64,000 bases of DNA from contig CM070899.1 in the NCBI GenBank assembly GCA_036417435.1, positions 105,211,329 through 105,275,328 of the forward strand, given 5' to 3'. Within the stretch, counting starts at the first letter, position 1. Every line of letters begins with the position of its first letter. Source of the stretch: Inia geoffrensis. Its lineage: Eukaryota; Chordata; Mammalia; Artiodactyla; Iniidae. The notes beneath the pieces are model-generated. The model had not been told where the DNA came from. It searched no databases and saw nothing but the letters and a program-made list of their open reading frames with translations. The translations under genes were made by a program, and so were the position numbers. Shown one piece after another: positions 48,123 to 60,374 of the stretch.

Positions 48123-48260
48123 TGCCATCAGAGAAGAGTCATGAAGAAACAGACAGTACCAAGGAGGAAGCTGCTAAGATGGAAGAGGAATATGGAACCT
48201 TGAAGGATTCCACAAAAGATGATGACTCCAACCCAAGAGGAAAGACAGATGAGCCAAAAG
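48123..48260 (+). CDS. SCG3: SCG3 coding exon 10
   Basis: Residues 360-405 plus one base: VPSEKSHEETDSTKEEAAKM, then the acidic EEEYGTLKDSTKDDDSNPRG and KTDEPK. The acceptor GATTACAG has a poor pyrimidine tract, so this exon may depend on splicing enhancers. The donor is G|GTATGG at 48261. A 13.4-kb intron follows. Confidence 0.94.
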
Positions 48261-49884
48261 GTATGGAATTGACAGCTCTACGTTGACAATGAAATTGGGG
48301 AAGCAAAAACTTTCACTTGAAGGGTCATCCACAAGTCAAGCCCCACCAAATCGGAGAAATTAACATCATCTGTATACAGAAGATCCAGCACATGGTACCT
48401 TTATTTGAATAGCAATTTTTTTTAATGGTCTTGAGTCTCCCGGAATGGCAAACTGGTTTCATCTTTTGATGGACTTTAACGTCCAGTGGGCGTCTGCACT
48501 TTGGGAGGAACACTCATGACCATTTGTGCATTGTTCAATGTCCAATTTATGATCTTATGAATTTATTAAGCAATATTCATTTAAACATAATTGACACTCC
48601 TCTTAATAGTCACATACTACTTATTTAACAAAGTCATCAAAATTTATGGATTTAACAAAGCAAATTTTCCTAATCATTTATACTGATTGCAATCTGACAC
48701 TTTCAAAGACTTGATCAAAAGTCATAAATCAAATATATTACATTTCCTTAAATAACCTAAATACCTTAAAAAAGCAAAAAAGCACACACTAAACTAGGCC
48801 AGTAATTTAAAAACTTGTTTTTATCCTTATTCTTACACATTCCTGGGGTCAAATTTTTACTCAGCTCTAGTAAGTCTATATGATATAAATTCACATCTTC
48901 CAAGGTTTGAGAAACTTTGCTATACCCAAAGAAAAAGACCCTATGAGGTTGCAAGTTCAAAGTCATTAACCCTCTGATTTCAGGTCAGGATGCGGGATCT
49001 GGTTGCACAGTCCAATGTTTCAAGCCCCTTTTAATTACAAAGTGTGCTGGTTACATCATAGAAGATTTATGTCTGTATCTCGGATAGATATTCTTTTTCT
49101 GAAACTCAGTGTCTTTACCAGAAGCTGTGAACAGATGGCTTAAACCTACTTTATTTTTTGTCATGATATATTGAACTCTTTGGTATAACTGGAACCCTAT
49201 TTATATCTTTTTCTGTATCTCATTAGTAGGGTCATCTTGAGGTTTCCTTCCCTGGAAGCTGAGGGAATGGGTCATTGCTCTCTTGGGAGAGGGGGTAGCA
49301 AGTGTGACATTCAGCTAATTTATCGTCTGTAAATACACCATTGGGCTCCCTTTTCATTGTTTATTACATATAATCATTAGTGACAATGAACTGAGGGACT
49401 TCCCTTATTCCTTGCTGTAATATGGTAAGAGACCACAAAAGCTGATCATGTTCATGGTATAGCTCTTAATTTTGAAGAGACTGCTTGGCCCTCATACAAG
49501 TTCCCAATCTCTCCTGCTCATACAGACAGAAACAGGTTCACATTCATACTTGGTAATAGACCCATGCTTAACAGTGTCTATGTATTAGGTAGAAAAGAAA
49601 GAAGCTAGCTATGTATTTAATACCTTGTAACTTAATAACAGCAATAAAAGTACAAACTATTTCTCTTATATTACTACTCTCTTTGTTAACACTTTATATT
49701 AAATTTCTCCATTTATGTAAGTTGTTCCAGTTAATGATGATAATGACGATGATGATGATTTTTCTGTTTAAATTGGTGTAGCTTGGGCAGTAACCCTGCC
49801 TCCAAGTTTCTCCTTTGTCCTTTTTGCCCTGTACCCAGTGGTTTTTAAAGCATCTATGCTCTCTGGCAACAACAGGCTATTTTT

Positions 49885-50070
49885 TTAAATTGAACTATAG
49901 AAAAATGTTGTATTAGTTTTAGGTATACAGCAAAATATATATATATTTTTTCATATCCTTTTCCATTATAGGTTATTACAAGATATTGAATATAGTTCCC
50001 TGTGCTATACAGTAGGTCCATGTTGTTTATTTATATATAGCAGTGTGTATCTGTTAATCCCAAACTCCTA
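49885..50070 (-). mobile_element. L1 3'UTR fragment
   Basis: GTATTAGTTTTAGGTATACA, TTACAAGATATTGAATATAG and TCCCTGTGCTATACAGTAGG match the complement of the L1 3' end at 58770-58870. Confidence 0.7.
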
Positions 50071-50635
50071 AACAGGCTATTCTAGACCTACTCTGAATTT
50101 TCCTGTCCCCCCCAAAAAAGAAAAACTTGAAATCAATTCTCCTTCAAAGAGTTCTGGCTCCTTTATGTAGAAAATATAGAAAATCCAACCTGAGTTACAT
50201 GAGTTCAAATGAGTGGTGATGTTGGCCAAAGGTACTGCCTGTATTCCAGTTATTGGGACTTTTTGACACAGGGCCGAAAAAGAAATTTTTTCTTAATATA
50301 TCAAGTTCATGTCGATTTTTCCTATCTCATGAAGTTTTAGATTATTACACCCCTCTTCTCTCTAGGATGGATTTCATAGACCACCGCAATTTTCTCCTAT
50401 ATTGACATGACTGACATATGAACTCTAATTGTTTGGTGGTAGCCCATGTTGGGAAAGGTTATGAGGTTGCATCTGGACTCAGGAGGAAAGAATGTTGTGA
50501 TGATTAATTAATAATGTTTGTCATGGGCATGGAAACAGGGAATTGGTGATATGTGTGTCGCTTTTGCTGGCCATCATGCTGCCTTGATGTTTCCAATCAA
50601 CCCTAGGCCCACTTTGGATGAGTGGTAAACTTTTT

Positions 50636-51380
50636 TTAATATCTTTTAAAAATTATACTAAAATATACATAACATAAAATTTACCATTGTAGCATTTTTA
50701 AGTGTACAGTTCAGTGGCATTAAGTACATTCATATCATTGTGCTACCATCACCACCATCCATTTCCAGAACTCTTTTCATCTTGCAAAATTGAAACTCTA
50801 AACTCATTAAATAGTAACTCCCCATTCCCCCTCCCTCTTCAGCCCCTGGCAACCACCATTCTACTTTCTGTCTCTATGAGTTTGACTACTCCAGGTACTT
50901 CAGATAAGTGGACCCATGCAGCATGTGTTCTTTTGCTACCAGCTTATTTCACTTAAGGTAATATCCTCAAGCTTCATCTATGCTGTAACAAGCATCAGAA
51001 TTTCCTTCCTTTTTCAGGCTGAGTGACAGCCCATTGAATATATATACCACATTTGGTTTATCCATCTGTTTGCCTATGGACACTTGTGTTGCTTCCACAT
51101 TTGGGCTATTGTAAATAATGCTCCTCTGAACAAATATCTCAAGACTAAAAAATATTCAATTTGGGCAGGGAGAATATTCCTAGAAGTGAAATTTCTAGAT
51201 CATATAATTCTATTTTTAATTTTTTGAGAAACCAGTGTTTTCCATAGTGGTTTCACCCTTTTACATTCCCACCAACAGTGTGCAGAAGTTCCAGTTTCTC
51301 CATATCCTCACCAACACTTTTATTTTCCGGTGTCTTTTTGTTTTGTTTTTATGGTGGCCATCCTAATGGATGTGAGGTGG
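50636..51380 (-). mobile_element. Old L1 3' region
   Basis: Diverged minus-strand L1: ATTTACCATTGTAGCATTTT, CACCACCATCCATTTCC, TGTTGCTTCCACATTTGGG and TTCCCACCAACAGTGTGC. Confidence 0.7.
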
Positions 51381-51851
51381 AGGATGAGTGGTAAACTTTT
51401 GAAAGACAGCTAAGCAGGAAAAGAGTGGTCCTGTGGCCTGAGATAGAGAGCTAGGAATTGGGCAGCACAAAGGACTACAGCTCACTGGGCCTGGATCATC
51501 TCCTCTGGGAGCAAGCCACATGTGATGACCATCCTTCCCTAGAACAGAGCAAGCCCTATCTATCTAGGTCAGCTGACTCGCTGAGGCAGTATGCTCATTG
51601 CTTAGGACAACACCTTATATCGCCGTGCAAATATTCCTAGGAATGGGTGCTACCCGGTCTCTTACTTGTTTTAGGAAAGCGTTATGTAAAAAAGGAATAT
51701 GAAGGAGTTGATTCTTGGTAGCCCACTACTTCCTGTTTAGGGTGTGAGTGTGTGCAGACTAATGATGAGGTTAGATTTCTCATTAGGATTTCCATCAGGT
51801 AATAATGGGGAGAGAGAAGAGTAAAACTCCATCCAGTTAGGGTTAATCTTT

Positions 51852-52047
51852 TTTTTTTTTTTTTTTGCGGTATGCGGGCCTCTCACTGTTGCGGAGCACA
51901 GGCTCCGGACGCGCAGGCTGAGCGGCCATGGCTCACGGGCCCCAATCACTCCACGGCATGTGGGATCTTCCCGGACCGGGCCACGAACCCGTGTCCCCTG
52001 CATCGGCAGGCGGACTCTCAACCACTGCGCCACCAGGGGAGCCCAGT
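51852..52047 (-). mobile_element. CHR SINE with internal deletion
   Basis: T tail, GCGGTATGCGGGCCTCTCAC, ending CCACCAGGGGAGCCC. Flanked by GTTAATCTTT at 51842-51851 and 52048-52057. About 15 bp between two GTTG repeats are missing relative to other copies. Confidence 0.93.
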
Positions 52048-53483
52048 GTTAATCTTTGTAATGGCTCTCCTGAAACATTAGGAAAAGGGTAGGGATTTGG
52101 GGCTAAAATTAGTTCCCCCCATTATTTAGAGACTTAATTTACTCATGCTACCCCTGATCCTATTTACTCTGGGATAAGAAAAACTGATTCTAGTATGGTT
52201 TAGAAAACACCAAACTGAGCTTAAGCCAAGGGCCAACATTTCTTGGAAAAGATGTAATTAATGCCCAAAAGGACATATTATGACATATATCTTTGTATTC
52301 ACGGTTGCTTTATTTGCACTTTTCTCAAAGGCTATTTTGCTTCTTTGTTATAAAACCCAGGGAGAAAACACCTGTTGTCTCTAGGCAGAAAAATAAAAGA
52401 ATTTACATGGGTGAAGGCAGGGTTGGCTGGGTTTCTGGAGACATTTATTCAGCAATAAATAAACATTTATACCAATGGCATGTCTGGCACTGTGCTCAGA
52501 AAGCTACAGAAGGAATTTAAGGACCAATGCCTGCCTTTGAAGACTCAGGCAAGCTCTGAAATGACCTAAGAATAGGCCTTAAGTCATCTGTAGGCAAATA
52601 CAACACAAGCCACATATGTCTCTCCCTTACTGATGAGTCAGCAGCATGTAGAACAGGCTGCCTTCAGAGAGGAAGCTGGAGGACGTTACAGGGCAGAGCA
52701 AGAGATGAGGTAATAGCTAAAACCACTTAAGGAAATAATTATAAGCAGGACACATTGGCAGGAATATCTGTAGGGAGTCTGTTTTGGTCTTGTGATGTGA
52801 AGTGATGGCCCCATCCAACAAAAGCAAATATTGATTAACCATGCCAAGCATATGCTGAGGCCTGTGAGGAATAACAGCAACAGGAATAACAACAACAGAC
52901 TACATTTATGTCACTCTTCAACTTACAAAGCAAGTTTACATGCATCTCACTTCAGGCTAAATGTAAAAAATCCAATTTAATTACCGGTGATGAAAAATGA
53001 CACGTTCACCTTCGAAAATATTTTAGACTATTTGAACCCTTGCTTTCTACAGGGTCTCACACTAAGAATAATATTTTAAGATATCGATTTCTAGTTGGTG
53101 CAGTTATTAGAATGATTTGATAATTATTCCTAAATATAGGGATATGCCAATGAAGTCAAATTTGCTCCAATTTCAACCATATCTATAATGGTGCTTAATT
53201 TTTCAAATAAATTGCTCTCTGGAGACCGAAGAACTTTAACGTTTTATTCCATGAGCTAAGTGGGGCTCTTTTTGCCAGTTTGATGTTTACACATTCACTT
53301 CTGCTCTATGAGTCACTGAAAATCTTTTTAAAAAATCATCCAAGGGGTGAAATAAGCATTACAATACCCATAAACTCATTCCAATGCTATCATTTGTCGA
53401 GTTTATGGCTAGAGAATGGAATTAAGATGAAAAGGTCATCTCTAAGATAACTTTCCCCTAAATTTCCTATTATCCCCCTAGCT

Positions 53484-53801
53484 TTTAAAATATTTATTTA
53501 CTTTTGACTGTGTTGGGTCTTTGTTGCTGCATGCGGGCTTTCTCTAGTTGCAGCGAGCAGGGGCTACTCTTCATTGCAGTGTGTGGCTTCTCATAGCAGT
53601 GGCTTCTCTTGTGGAGCACGGGCTCCAGGCACGCGGACTCACTAGTTGTGGCTTGCGGACTCTAGAGCACAGGCTCAGTAGTTGTGGCGCACAGACTTAG
53701 TTGCTCTTCGGCATGTGGGATCTTTCCAGACCAGGGCTTGAACCCGTGTCCCCTGCACTGACAGGTGGATTCTTAACCACTGTGCCGCCAGGGAAGTCCC
53801 C
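53484..53801 (-). mobile_element. CHR-type SINE (long form)
   Basis: TATTTACTTTTGACTGTGTT, then GGGTCTTTGTTGCTGCATGC, ending CCGCCAGGGAAGTCCC. Older than the short young copies. Confidence 0.85.
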
Positions 53802-54304
53802 CCGTATCTTCTTTACAGAAGCCAGAAAAGAGAAAGCAGCTTATTTAATTAATAAATTGATAATAAGTTGACTAACTCATGGGGATGCTTTTATTTTTAA
53901 AGCAACACAGGAGTGGAAAATTCATGTCTTTATTCAAGCCCCAAGGCATTCTGTTGGAAATGTCCAAAAATAGTGAGGCTGTCTTCTTCCCTATGAGTCA
54001 TCAAGTGTGCCAGGAGCTAAGGCAGGCCAGAGACCTACCACCAACACAGGATTTTCCAGGACAGCAAAGGAGAATTTCTCCCCATATACAGAAACCACGG
54101 ATCTTCTTTTCAGAATTCACTCCTTAATTTACAAATAAGTAAACCAAGCCTTAGAAGATGAACAGTCTCGCCCAAGAGCTCATAGGCAAAGAGTAGCAGA
54201 GCTGGGGCTTGAACTTCTGTCCCTTGACTCCCACCAGTGGTCATCCCAGCATCCCATGCTGCATGTTGCAGGCATGTCAAATGGCATCATTTTGCACAAG
54301 TTCT

Positions 54305-54783
54305 ATTTTTTTTTTTTTTTTGGCAGCACCATTCGGCTTGTGGGATCCTTATTATTATTTGGGGGGGGGTTGCGTTGGGCTTTTTTTGCTGCGCGTGGGC
54401 TTTCTCTAGTTGTGCGAGCGGGAGCTACTCATTGTCGCAGTGCACGAGCTTCTCATTGCTGTGGCTTCTCTTGTTGCAGAGCATGGGCTCTAGGCTTGCG
54501 GGCTTCAGCAGTTGTGGCACGAGGGCTCAGTAGTTGTGGGCCACGGGCTCTAAAGTGCAGGCTCAGTAGTTGTGGCGCACGAGTTTAGTTGCTCTGCGGC
54601 ATGTGGGATCTTCCCGGACCAGGGCTCGAACCCGTGTCCCCTGCATTAGCAGGCGTATTCTTAACCACTGTACCACCAGGGAAGCCCAGCTTGTGAGATC
54701 TTATTTCCCTGACCAGGGATTGAACCCAGGCCCTCGGCAATGAAAGCACAAAGTCCTAACCACTGGACCACCAAGGAATTCCC
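54305..54783 (-). mobile_element. Short tRNA-SINE interrupted by another SINE
   Basis: The 3' part lies at 54305-54353 (T tail, TTGGCAGCACCATTCGGC) and the 5' part at 54689-54783 (TTATTTCCCTGACCAGGGAT to CCACCAAGGAATTCCC). It encloses the SINE at 54354-54688. Confidence 0.82.
54354..54688 (-). mobile_element. CHR-type SINE (long form), nested
   Basis: GTTGCGTTGGGCTTTTTTTG to CCACCAGGGAAGCCC, inserted into a short SINE. It is flanked by GCTTGTGGGATCCTTATT and GCTTGTGAGATCTTATT, a diverged target-site duplication. Confidence 0.85.
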
Positions 54784-55454
54784 ACAAAAATTCTTTAATT
54801 GAATGGCTCTGGGGCCCACCTTGACATCCATGATACCAGTATCAGTTGCTTTGTTCAAACCTATAATCATATAATCTTTACTATATGGAATTTTAAGCAT
54901 TATATCAAACAATTTTCATAAGCACTCTTTTCAAACATTTAATATCTTCAGTATATCCAATATTCAGTAGGTTAAAGCTATTGATTTCTACAGAGTTGTT
55001 TGTTTTGTCTTGGTTTGGTTTGGTTTTTTTGAGGGGATGTTTGCAGATCAGGGGAGCATATCAGGATCAGGACAAATTCATGTATAATAAAGGATATTTC
55101 TCTTGCAGAGCTGAGAACCAGAACAGCCAGAAAAACAGGGCTGCATCTTGACTCTGGCCCTCTTCCCATCTGCTTCAGCATACGTTTTAAGGCTTGTGCC
55201 ATATTACCTCAGCCATGAGCTATTTTTTTCCAAAGGAAGCTGAAATTAATTTGAAAAAAAATAGGCCAGTTTTCCAAAGTGGACTCTCATGGGCTTTTAA
55301 TGCACACTGTGTAAAGAAAAGATTTGCTTTACAGCTCCCGAGAAGAGAAAATGTAAACAGGAACCAGCTGCTTGTCTCTAAGAGCAGATGAACACCTGCT
55401 TTTATTCCCGTTGTTTCCAGTGCCCCAGCAAATGTGCGGAGGTCCCAATATTGG

Positions 55455-55645
55455 TGGCAGTGGTTCCCAAATTTTGCCCCACATTCGAATCATCTCAGGA
55501 TTGCTTTAAAAAAATCCTCATACTTAGTCCCTCCTCCAGATATTCTGATCTATTTGGTATGAGGAGATACCCGGGCATCAGGATTTTTAAAAGCTCCCCC
55601 AAGTGATCCCAATGTGCAGCAAAGTGTGAGAACCACTGCCTGTTG
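55455..55645. mobile_element. hAT-type nonautonomous DNA transposon
   Basis: Inverted ends GCAGTGGTTCCCAAATTTTG and GTGTGAGAACCACTGC, with an internal AAAAGCTCCCCCAAGTGATC. MER20-like in appearance; the exact subfamily is uncertain. Confidence 0.6.
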
Positions 55646-55912
55646 GCCAGTTTGGTAATGACAACAACAGTCACTAAATCTCTAGTCGAAAAGGTGAATT
55701 TTACCCAGTTCCACTCATTAGAGGTTCCAGATTCCTTCTGGTTCAAGATCAGGCTCTGATCCTTACTCAGCTCTCTGCTTGGGCACATCACTTAGCCTCT
55801 CTGAGCCTGAGTTTCCTCATGAGTAAAATGGGAACAATAATGCTTATTTCATAGAGCTCTGTGAAGATTAAGTGACACATGGATATAGTATGTTTAGCAC
55901 TTTGGTAGATGT

Positions 55913-55916
55913 TTGT

Positions 55917-55971
<55 letters not shown>

Positions 55972-56271
55972 TGCCTGCACTGGGTCTTTGTTGCTGCACG
56001 CGGGCTTTCTCTAGTAGCGGCGAGCAGTGGCTACTCTTCGTTGCGGTGCACAGGCTTCCCATTGTGGTGTCTTCTTGCTGTGGAGCATGGGCTCTGGGTG
56101 CTTGGGCTTCAGTAGTTCTGGCATGTGGGCTCAGTAGCTGTGGCTCACGGGCTTACCTGCTCTGCGGCATGTGGTATCTTCCTGGACCAGGGCTCGAACC
56201 CGTGTCCCCTGCATTGGCAGGCGGATTCTGCCAATGCAGAATCCGCCTGCCAATGCGCCACCAGGGAAGCC
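55913..56271 (-). mobile_element. CHR-type SINE with long (TTTA)n tail and fold-back
   Basis: Minus-strand SINE: about fourteen TTTA units (55917-55972) form its tail, then TGCACTGGGTCTTTGTTGCT to CCACCAGGGAAGCCC. Near its 5' end a 46-bp palindrome (56211-56256) replaces the usual sequence. Confidence 0.88.
55917..55972. repeat. (TTTA)n microsatellite
   Basis: About 14 uninterrupted units, derived from the SINE tail. Likely polymorphic in length. Confidence 0.95.
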
Positions 56272-56361
56272 CTCAGTAAGTGTTTTAAATTGTTTCTGAT
56301 GTAATTATCATTTAAATTCAGAATCCATTGAATTTCAAGTCTTGTAAAAAAACAATTCATT

Positions 56362-56448
56362 TTTTGAGAAAGGAGGGAAGAAAGGGAGTGAGGGAAGGAA
56401 GGGAGGGAGGGAAGGAGGGAGGGTGGAAGGAAGGAAGGAAGGAAGGAA
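56362..56448. repeat. GGAA/GGGA polypurine tract
   Basis: About 87 bp of purines on the + strand, ending in (GGAA)n near 56425-56448. Confidence 0.9.
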
Positions 56449-56554
56449 GATTTATACCATTTCTTTTTAAAAATTGTAGTTTCCCTAGTTTGGATGCCAT
56501 GCTCACCAAACAATCTTCTGATTATGATTAGCTTCTATATAAGAAGCCTTCATC

Positions 56555-56720
56555 CATTTACTTACTCAACAAATATTTACTGAGTGCCTATTTTGTATTA
56601 GGCTTTATTCTAGGCATGGGAGTACATCAGCAAACAAGAAATCTTTCTAAGGGAGGAAGACAAATAATAAGCTTAATAAATAAATTATGTGATACGGTAG
56701 AAAGTGATACATACTATGGA
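56555..56720. repeat. Ancient mammalian interspersed repeat
   Basis: CAACAAATATTTACTGAGTG, CCTATTTTGTATTAGGC and TTATTCTAGGCATGGGAGTA match the ancient family seen elsewhere in the window. Family name uncertain. The stretch 56720-57460 that follows is of unknown origin. Confidence 0.45.
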
Positions 56721-57474
56721 TAAAAATAAAGCAGAAAATGGGAATGAGGGTGATGGGGGCGGGGGGATCCTATATTTTAAGTTAGAGAAACAGCCCTAAT
56801 CATGTATGTTATGATCCACAAGATAGTAGTCTTTTAATGGATTACAGTCTAGCTTTCTTTAAGCTGCAGTAAACTAAGTCTTTATTGTGGGATTATAATG
56901 TTAATGTGGTGAATGAAATTATTTTTCATGCATTTTATACTTTTAAAAATTCAACACCATTTTTATAGCTAATTGGTCACTGAGCAAAAAGCAGCCTGAC
57001 AAGATGACGCTGAGTCCTCTACTTCCAACTGTCTTAGGTTGGGCTCCCTCCAAAGCAGACGGAGAGGAGGGTTTGAGGTGGCATTTTTAATTGGCAGGTG
57101 ACCCCAGGAAGCTCTACTGGGGCATAGGTCCATGAGACAGGGAAGAGAAAGACGCCACTGTGGTGTGTTAATGAGCAGACTTCAGCTGTGGGTGTGGGGC
57201 TCAGTCCCGTGAGGACCTCTGGGGACCATGTGGACCGAGCCCGAGGAGTGAGGAAGCTGGGGTGTATATCTGCCAATCCTGTCCATCACTGGCTGAGGGC
57301 TCCTCTATTAGCATATCTAGAATACGAGAAGCATGAAGGTGGGGAATCAACAGTGTCTGCTACACTATGGCCAAAACCTCATATTTATATTTTACTCTCC
57401 TAATTCAGAATTTTTAATATAGTGTCTAAACAGAGTCTAAGCTGGGCTATTCCTTTTCCCAAATAAGCTCTCCA

Positions 57475-58471
57475 CAAGGTGTGGAGAAAAGGGAACCCTC
57501 CTACATTGTTGGTGGGAGTGTAAATTGGTACAGCCACTATGGAGAACAGTATGGAGATTCCTTAAAAAACTAAAAATAGGGCTTCCCTGGTGGCACAGTG
57601 GTTGAGAGTCCGCCTGCCGATGCAGGGGACGCGAGTTCGTGCCCCGGTCCAGGAGGATCCCACATGCCGCGGAGCGGCTAGGCCCGTGAGCCATGACCGC
57701 TGAGCCTGCGCGTCCGGAGCCTGTGCTCCGCAACGGGAGAGGCCACAACAGTGAGAGGCCGCGTACCGCAAAAAAAAAAAAACAAAAAAACCCTAAAAAT
57801 AGAACTACCATACGACCACCAATCCCACTCCTGGGCATATATCTAGGAAAAAACGTAATTCGAAAAGATACATGCACCCCAATGTTCATTGCAGCACTAT
57901 TTTCAATAGCCAAGACATGGAAACAACCTAAATGTCCATCGACAGATAAATGGATAAAGAAGATGCGGTACATCACTCAGCCATAAAAAGGAACGAAATT
58001 GAGTTATTTGTAATGAGGTGGATGGAACTAGAGTCTGTCATACAGAGTGAAGTAAGTCAGAAAAAGAAAAACAAATACCGTATGCTAACACATATAATAT
58101 GGAATCTAAAAAACCGTACTGATGAACCTAGTGGCAGGGCAGGAATAAAGACGCAGATGTAGAGAATGGACTTGAGGACACAGTGGGGGAAGGGGAAGCT
58201 GAGACTAAGTGATAGAGTAGCATTGACATATATACACTACCAAGTGTAAAATAGATAGCTAGTGGAAAGCAGCCGCATAGCACAGGGAGATCAGCTTGAT
58301 GCTTAGTGATGACTTAGAGGGGTGGGATAGGTAGGGTGGGAGGGAGGCTCAAGAGGGAGGGGATATGGGGATATATGTATGCATAAAGCTGATTTACTTT
58401 GTGGTACAGCAGAAACTAACACAACATTGTAAAGCAATTATACTCCAATAAAGGTGTTTAAAAAAAAAAGA
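57475..58471 (+). mobile_element. Young L1 3' end, 5'-truncated, interrupted by a SINE
   Basis: Begins near GTGTGGAGAAAAGGGAACC and reads through the ORF2 C-terminus ([33 protein letters not shown]) and a 3'UTR like that of the intact L1. It ends AATAAAGGTGTTTAAAAAAAAA. The left flank carries AAATAAGCTCTCCA (57461-57474), repeated only at 59316-59329. Confidence 0.9.
57585..57786 (+). mobile_element. CHR SINE nested in young L1
   Basis: GGGCTTCCCTGGTGGCACAG to GGCCGCGTACCGC and an A-rich tail. The short CTAAAAATAG duplication flanks it. Confidence 0.93.
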
Positions 58472-58957
58472 TATGGTATGTAAACAGAATACTACTCAGC
58501 CATTAAAAAAGTGAAAGAATGCCATTTGCAGCAACATGGATGGACCTGGAGACTATCATACTAAGTGGAGTAAGTCAGACAGAGAAAGACAAATATCACT
58601 TATATGTGAAATCTAAAATATGGCACAAATGAACTTATCTATGAAACAGAAACACTTATAGACATCGAAAACAGACTTGTGGTTGCCGGTGGCAGGGGAG
58701 GGGATGGATCGGGAGTTTGGGATTAGCAGATGCAAACTATTAATATATAGGATGGATAAACAACAAGGTCCTACTGTACAGCTCAGGGAACTATATTGAA
58801 TATCCTGTGATAAACCATAATGGAAAAGAATATGAAAAAGAATGTATATATATGTGTGTGTATATATAACTGAATCACTTTGCTGTACAGCACAAATTAA
58901 CACAACATTGTAAATCAACTGTACTTCAATAAAATAAATTTTAAAACTTAAAAAAAA
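58472..58957 (+). mobile_element. Second, older L1 3' end
   Basis: TACTCAGCCATTAAAAAAGT, GCAACATGGATGGACCTGG, then the 3'UTR GTACAGCTCAGGGAACTATA and TTCAATAAAATAAATTTT. It follows directly after the A-tail of the younger L1, with no duplication of its own visible at the junction. Confidence 0.85.
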
Positions 58958-58961
58958 TAAG

Positions 58962-59310
58962 GGGTCTTCCCTGGTGGCACAGGGGTTAAGAATCTGCCTG
59001 CCAGTGCAGGGGACAGGAGTTCGAGCCCTGGTCCAGGAAGATCCCACATGCCGTGGAGCAGCTAAGCCCGTGCTCCAGAGCTACTGAGCCTGAACTCTAC
59101 AGCCCATGAGCCACAACTACTGACATCACGTGCCACAACTACTGAAGTCCGTGCACCCAGAGCCTGTGCTCCGCAACAAGAGAAGCCACAGCAACGAGAA
59201 GCCCACGCACCACAACGAAGTGTAGCCCCTGCTCGCAGCAACTAGAGAAAGCCAGCGCACAACAGAAGAGTGAATGCAGCCAAAAATAAAAATAAATAAA
59301 TAAATTTATT
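58962..59310 (+). mobile_element. CHR-type SINE (long form)
   Basis: GGTCTTCCCTGGTGGCACAG, a middle with CCACAACTACTGA units, and an (AAAT)n tail. Its own flanks TTAAAAAAAATAAG and TTAAAAAATAAG place it at the L1 tail/duplication border. Confidence 0.88.
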
Positions 59311-59390
59311 TTAAAAAATAAGCTCTCCATATTAGGATATAATATCATAGGTAAGATTGTGGGAAGAATGCTTATTCAAAGAGCAAGACT

Positions 59391-59730
59391 TACTTTTTTT
59401 TTTAACATCTTTATTGAAGTATAATTGCTTTACAATGGTGTGTTAGTTTCTGCTGTATAACAAAGTGAATCAGCTATACATATACATATATCCCCATATC
59501 TCCTCCCTCTTGCGTCTCCCTCCCACCCTCCCTGTCCCACCCTTCTAGATGGTCACAAAGCGCTGAGCTGATCTCGCTGTGCTATGCCGCTGCTTCCCAC
59601 CAGCTATCTATTTTACATTTGGTAGTGTATATAAGTCCATGCCACTCTCTCACTTCGTCCCAGCTTACCCTTCCCCCTCCCCGTGTCCTCAAGCCCATTC
59701 TCTACGTCTGCGTCTGCCATCTGCGTCTTT
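59391..59730 (-). mobile_element. Young truncated L1 3'UTR
   Basis: T tail then AACATCTTTATTGAAGTATA, matching the 3'UTR of the intact L1 at 28921-29240. A perfect duplication AGAGCAAGACT lies at 59380-59390 and 59731-59741. Confidence 0.93.
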
Positions 59731-60374
59731 AGAGCAAGACTATTTTCACACATCCTCAAAAGTTTCAGAAGCCCTAATTACCTGATGTGCTAATGACAAA
59801 TCATTATTATCTATTCATTAAAGCAAGCCCTATGAGAACCACTAATGTGATTTAAATTCTTTAAAAATAACGAAGTTGCATTCTTTAGAAATAGTCTAAG
59901 ATTTCTTTCCTTCTTCAAACCGAATTAATTTGAAATAATGCTGTGGTTTTTGGTTTTGCTTTTCATTTGTTTTGTTGTCATTACCAAATCTGATGACCTT
60001 CTTAGCAAATGGGCAACAGACAATGAAAATCTTTACATTCATTGTGCTGCAATGTTATAACATCAGTCAGGAGGACATTGGTTTTCACGTGCTCTAACAT
60101 TCTTAAAAGCAAAGAATTAAAATAATTTACACAGGCAGTTGAGCTGAATAGGGGCTGAAAATTGTGGCTCTCTTCTTTTGTCCGCTTACCCCTTTTTGCA
60201 AAAGAGTTTCTTTGTGCTTCATTGGGGACCAGGTAACATGGAACCCCAGTGGTGAAGTAAGAGTGAGCTCACAAGATCAGGAAGAAAGATGCTCAGGAAG
60301 TCACTTAAGTAAATGTTGTGGTGGAAATTGGAACATCAGCAAATCTTAAGGCAATGTTACTGTTCATGGACTAT

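Noticed and set aside
57437..57976. 179-codon minus-strand frame
   Set aside because: Antisense of an L1 ORF2 remnant joined to a nested SINE; no coding support.
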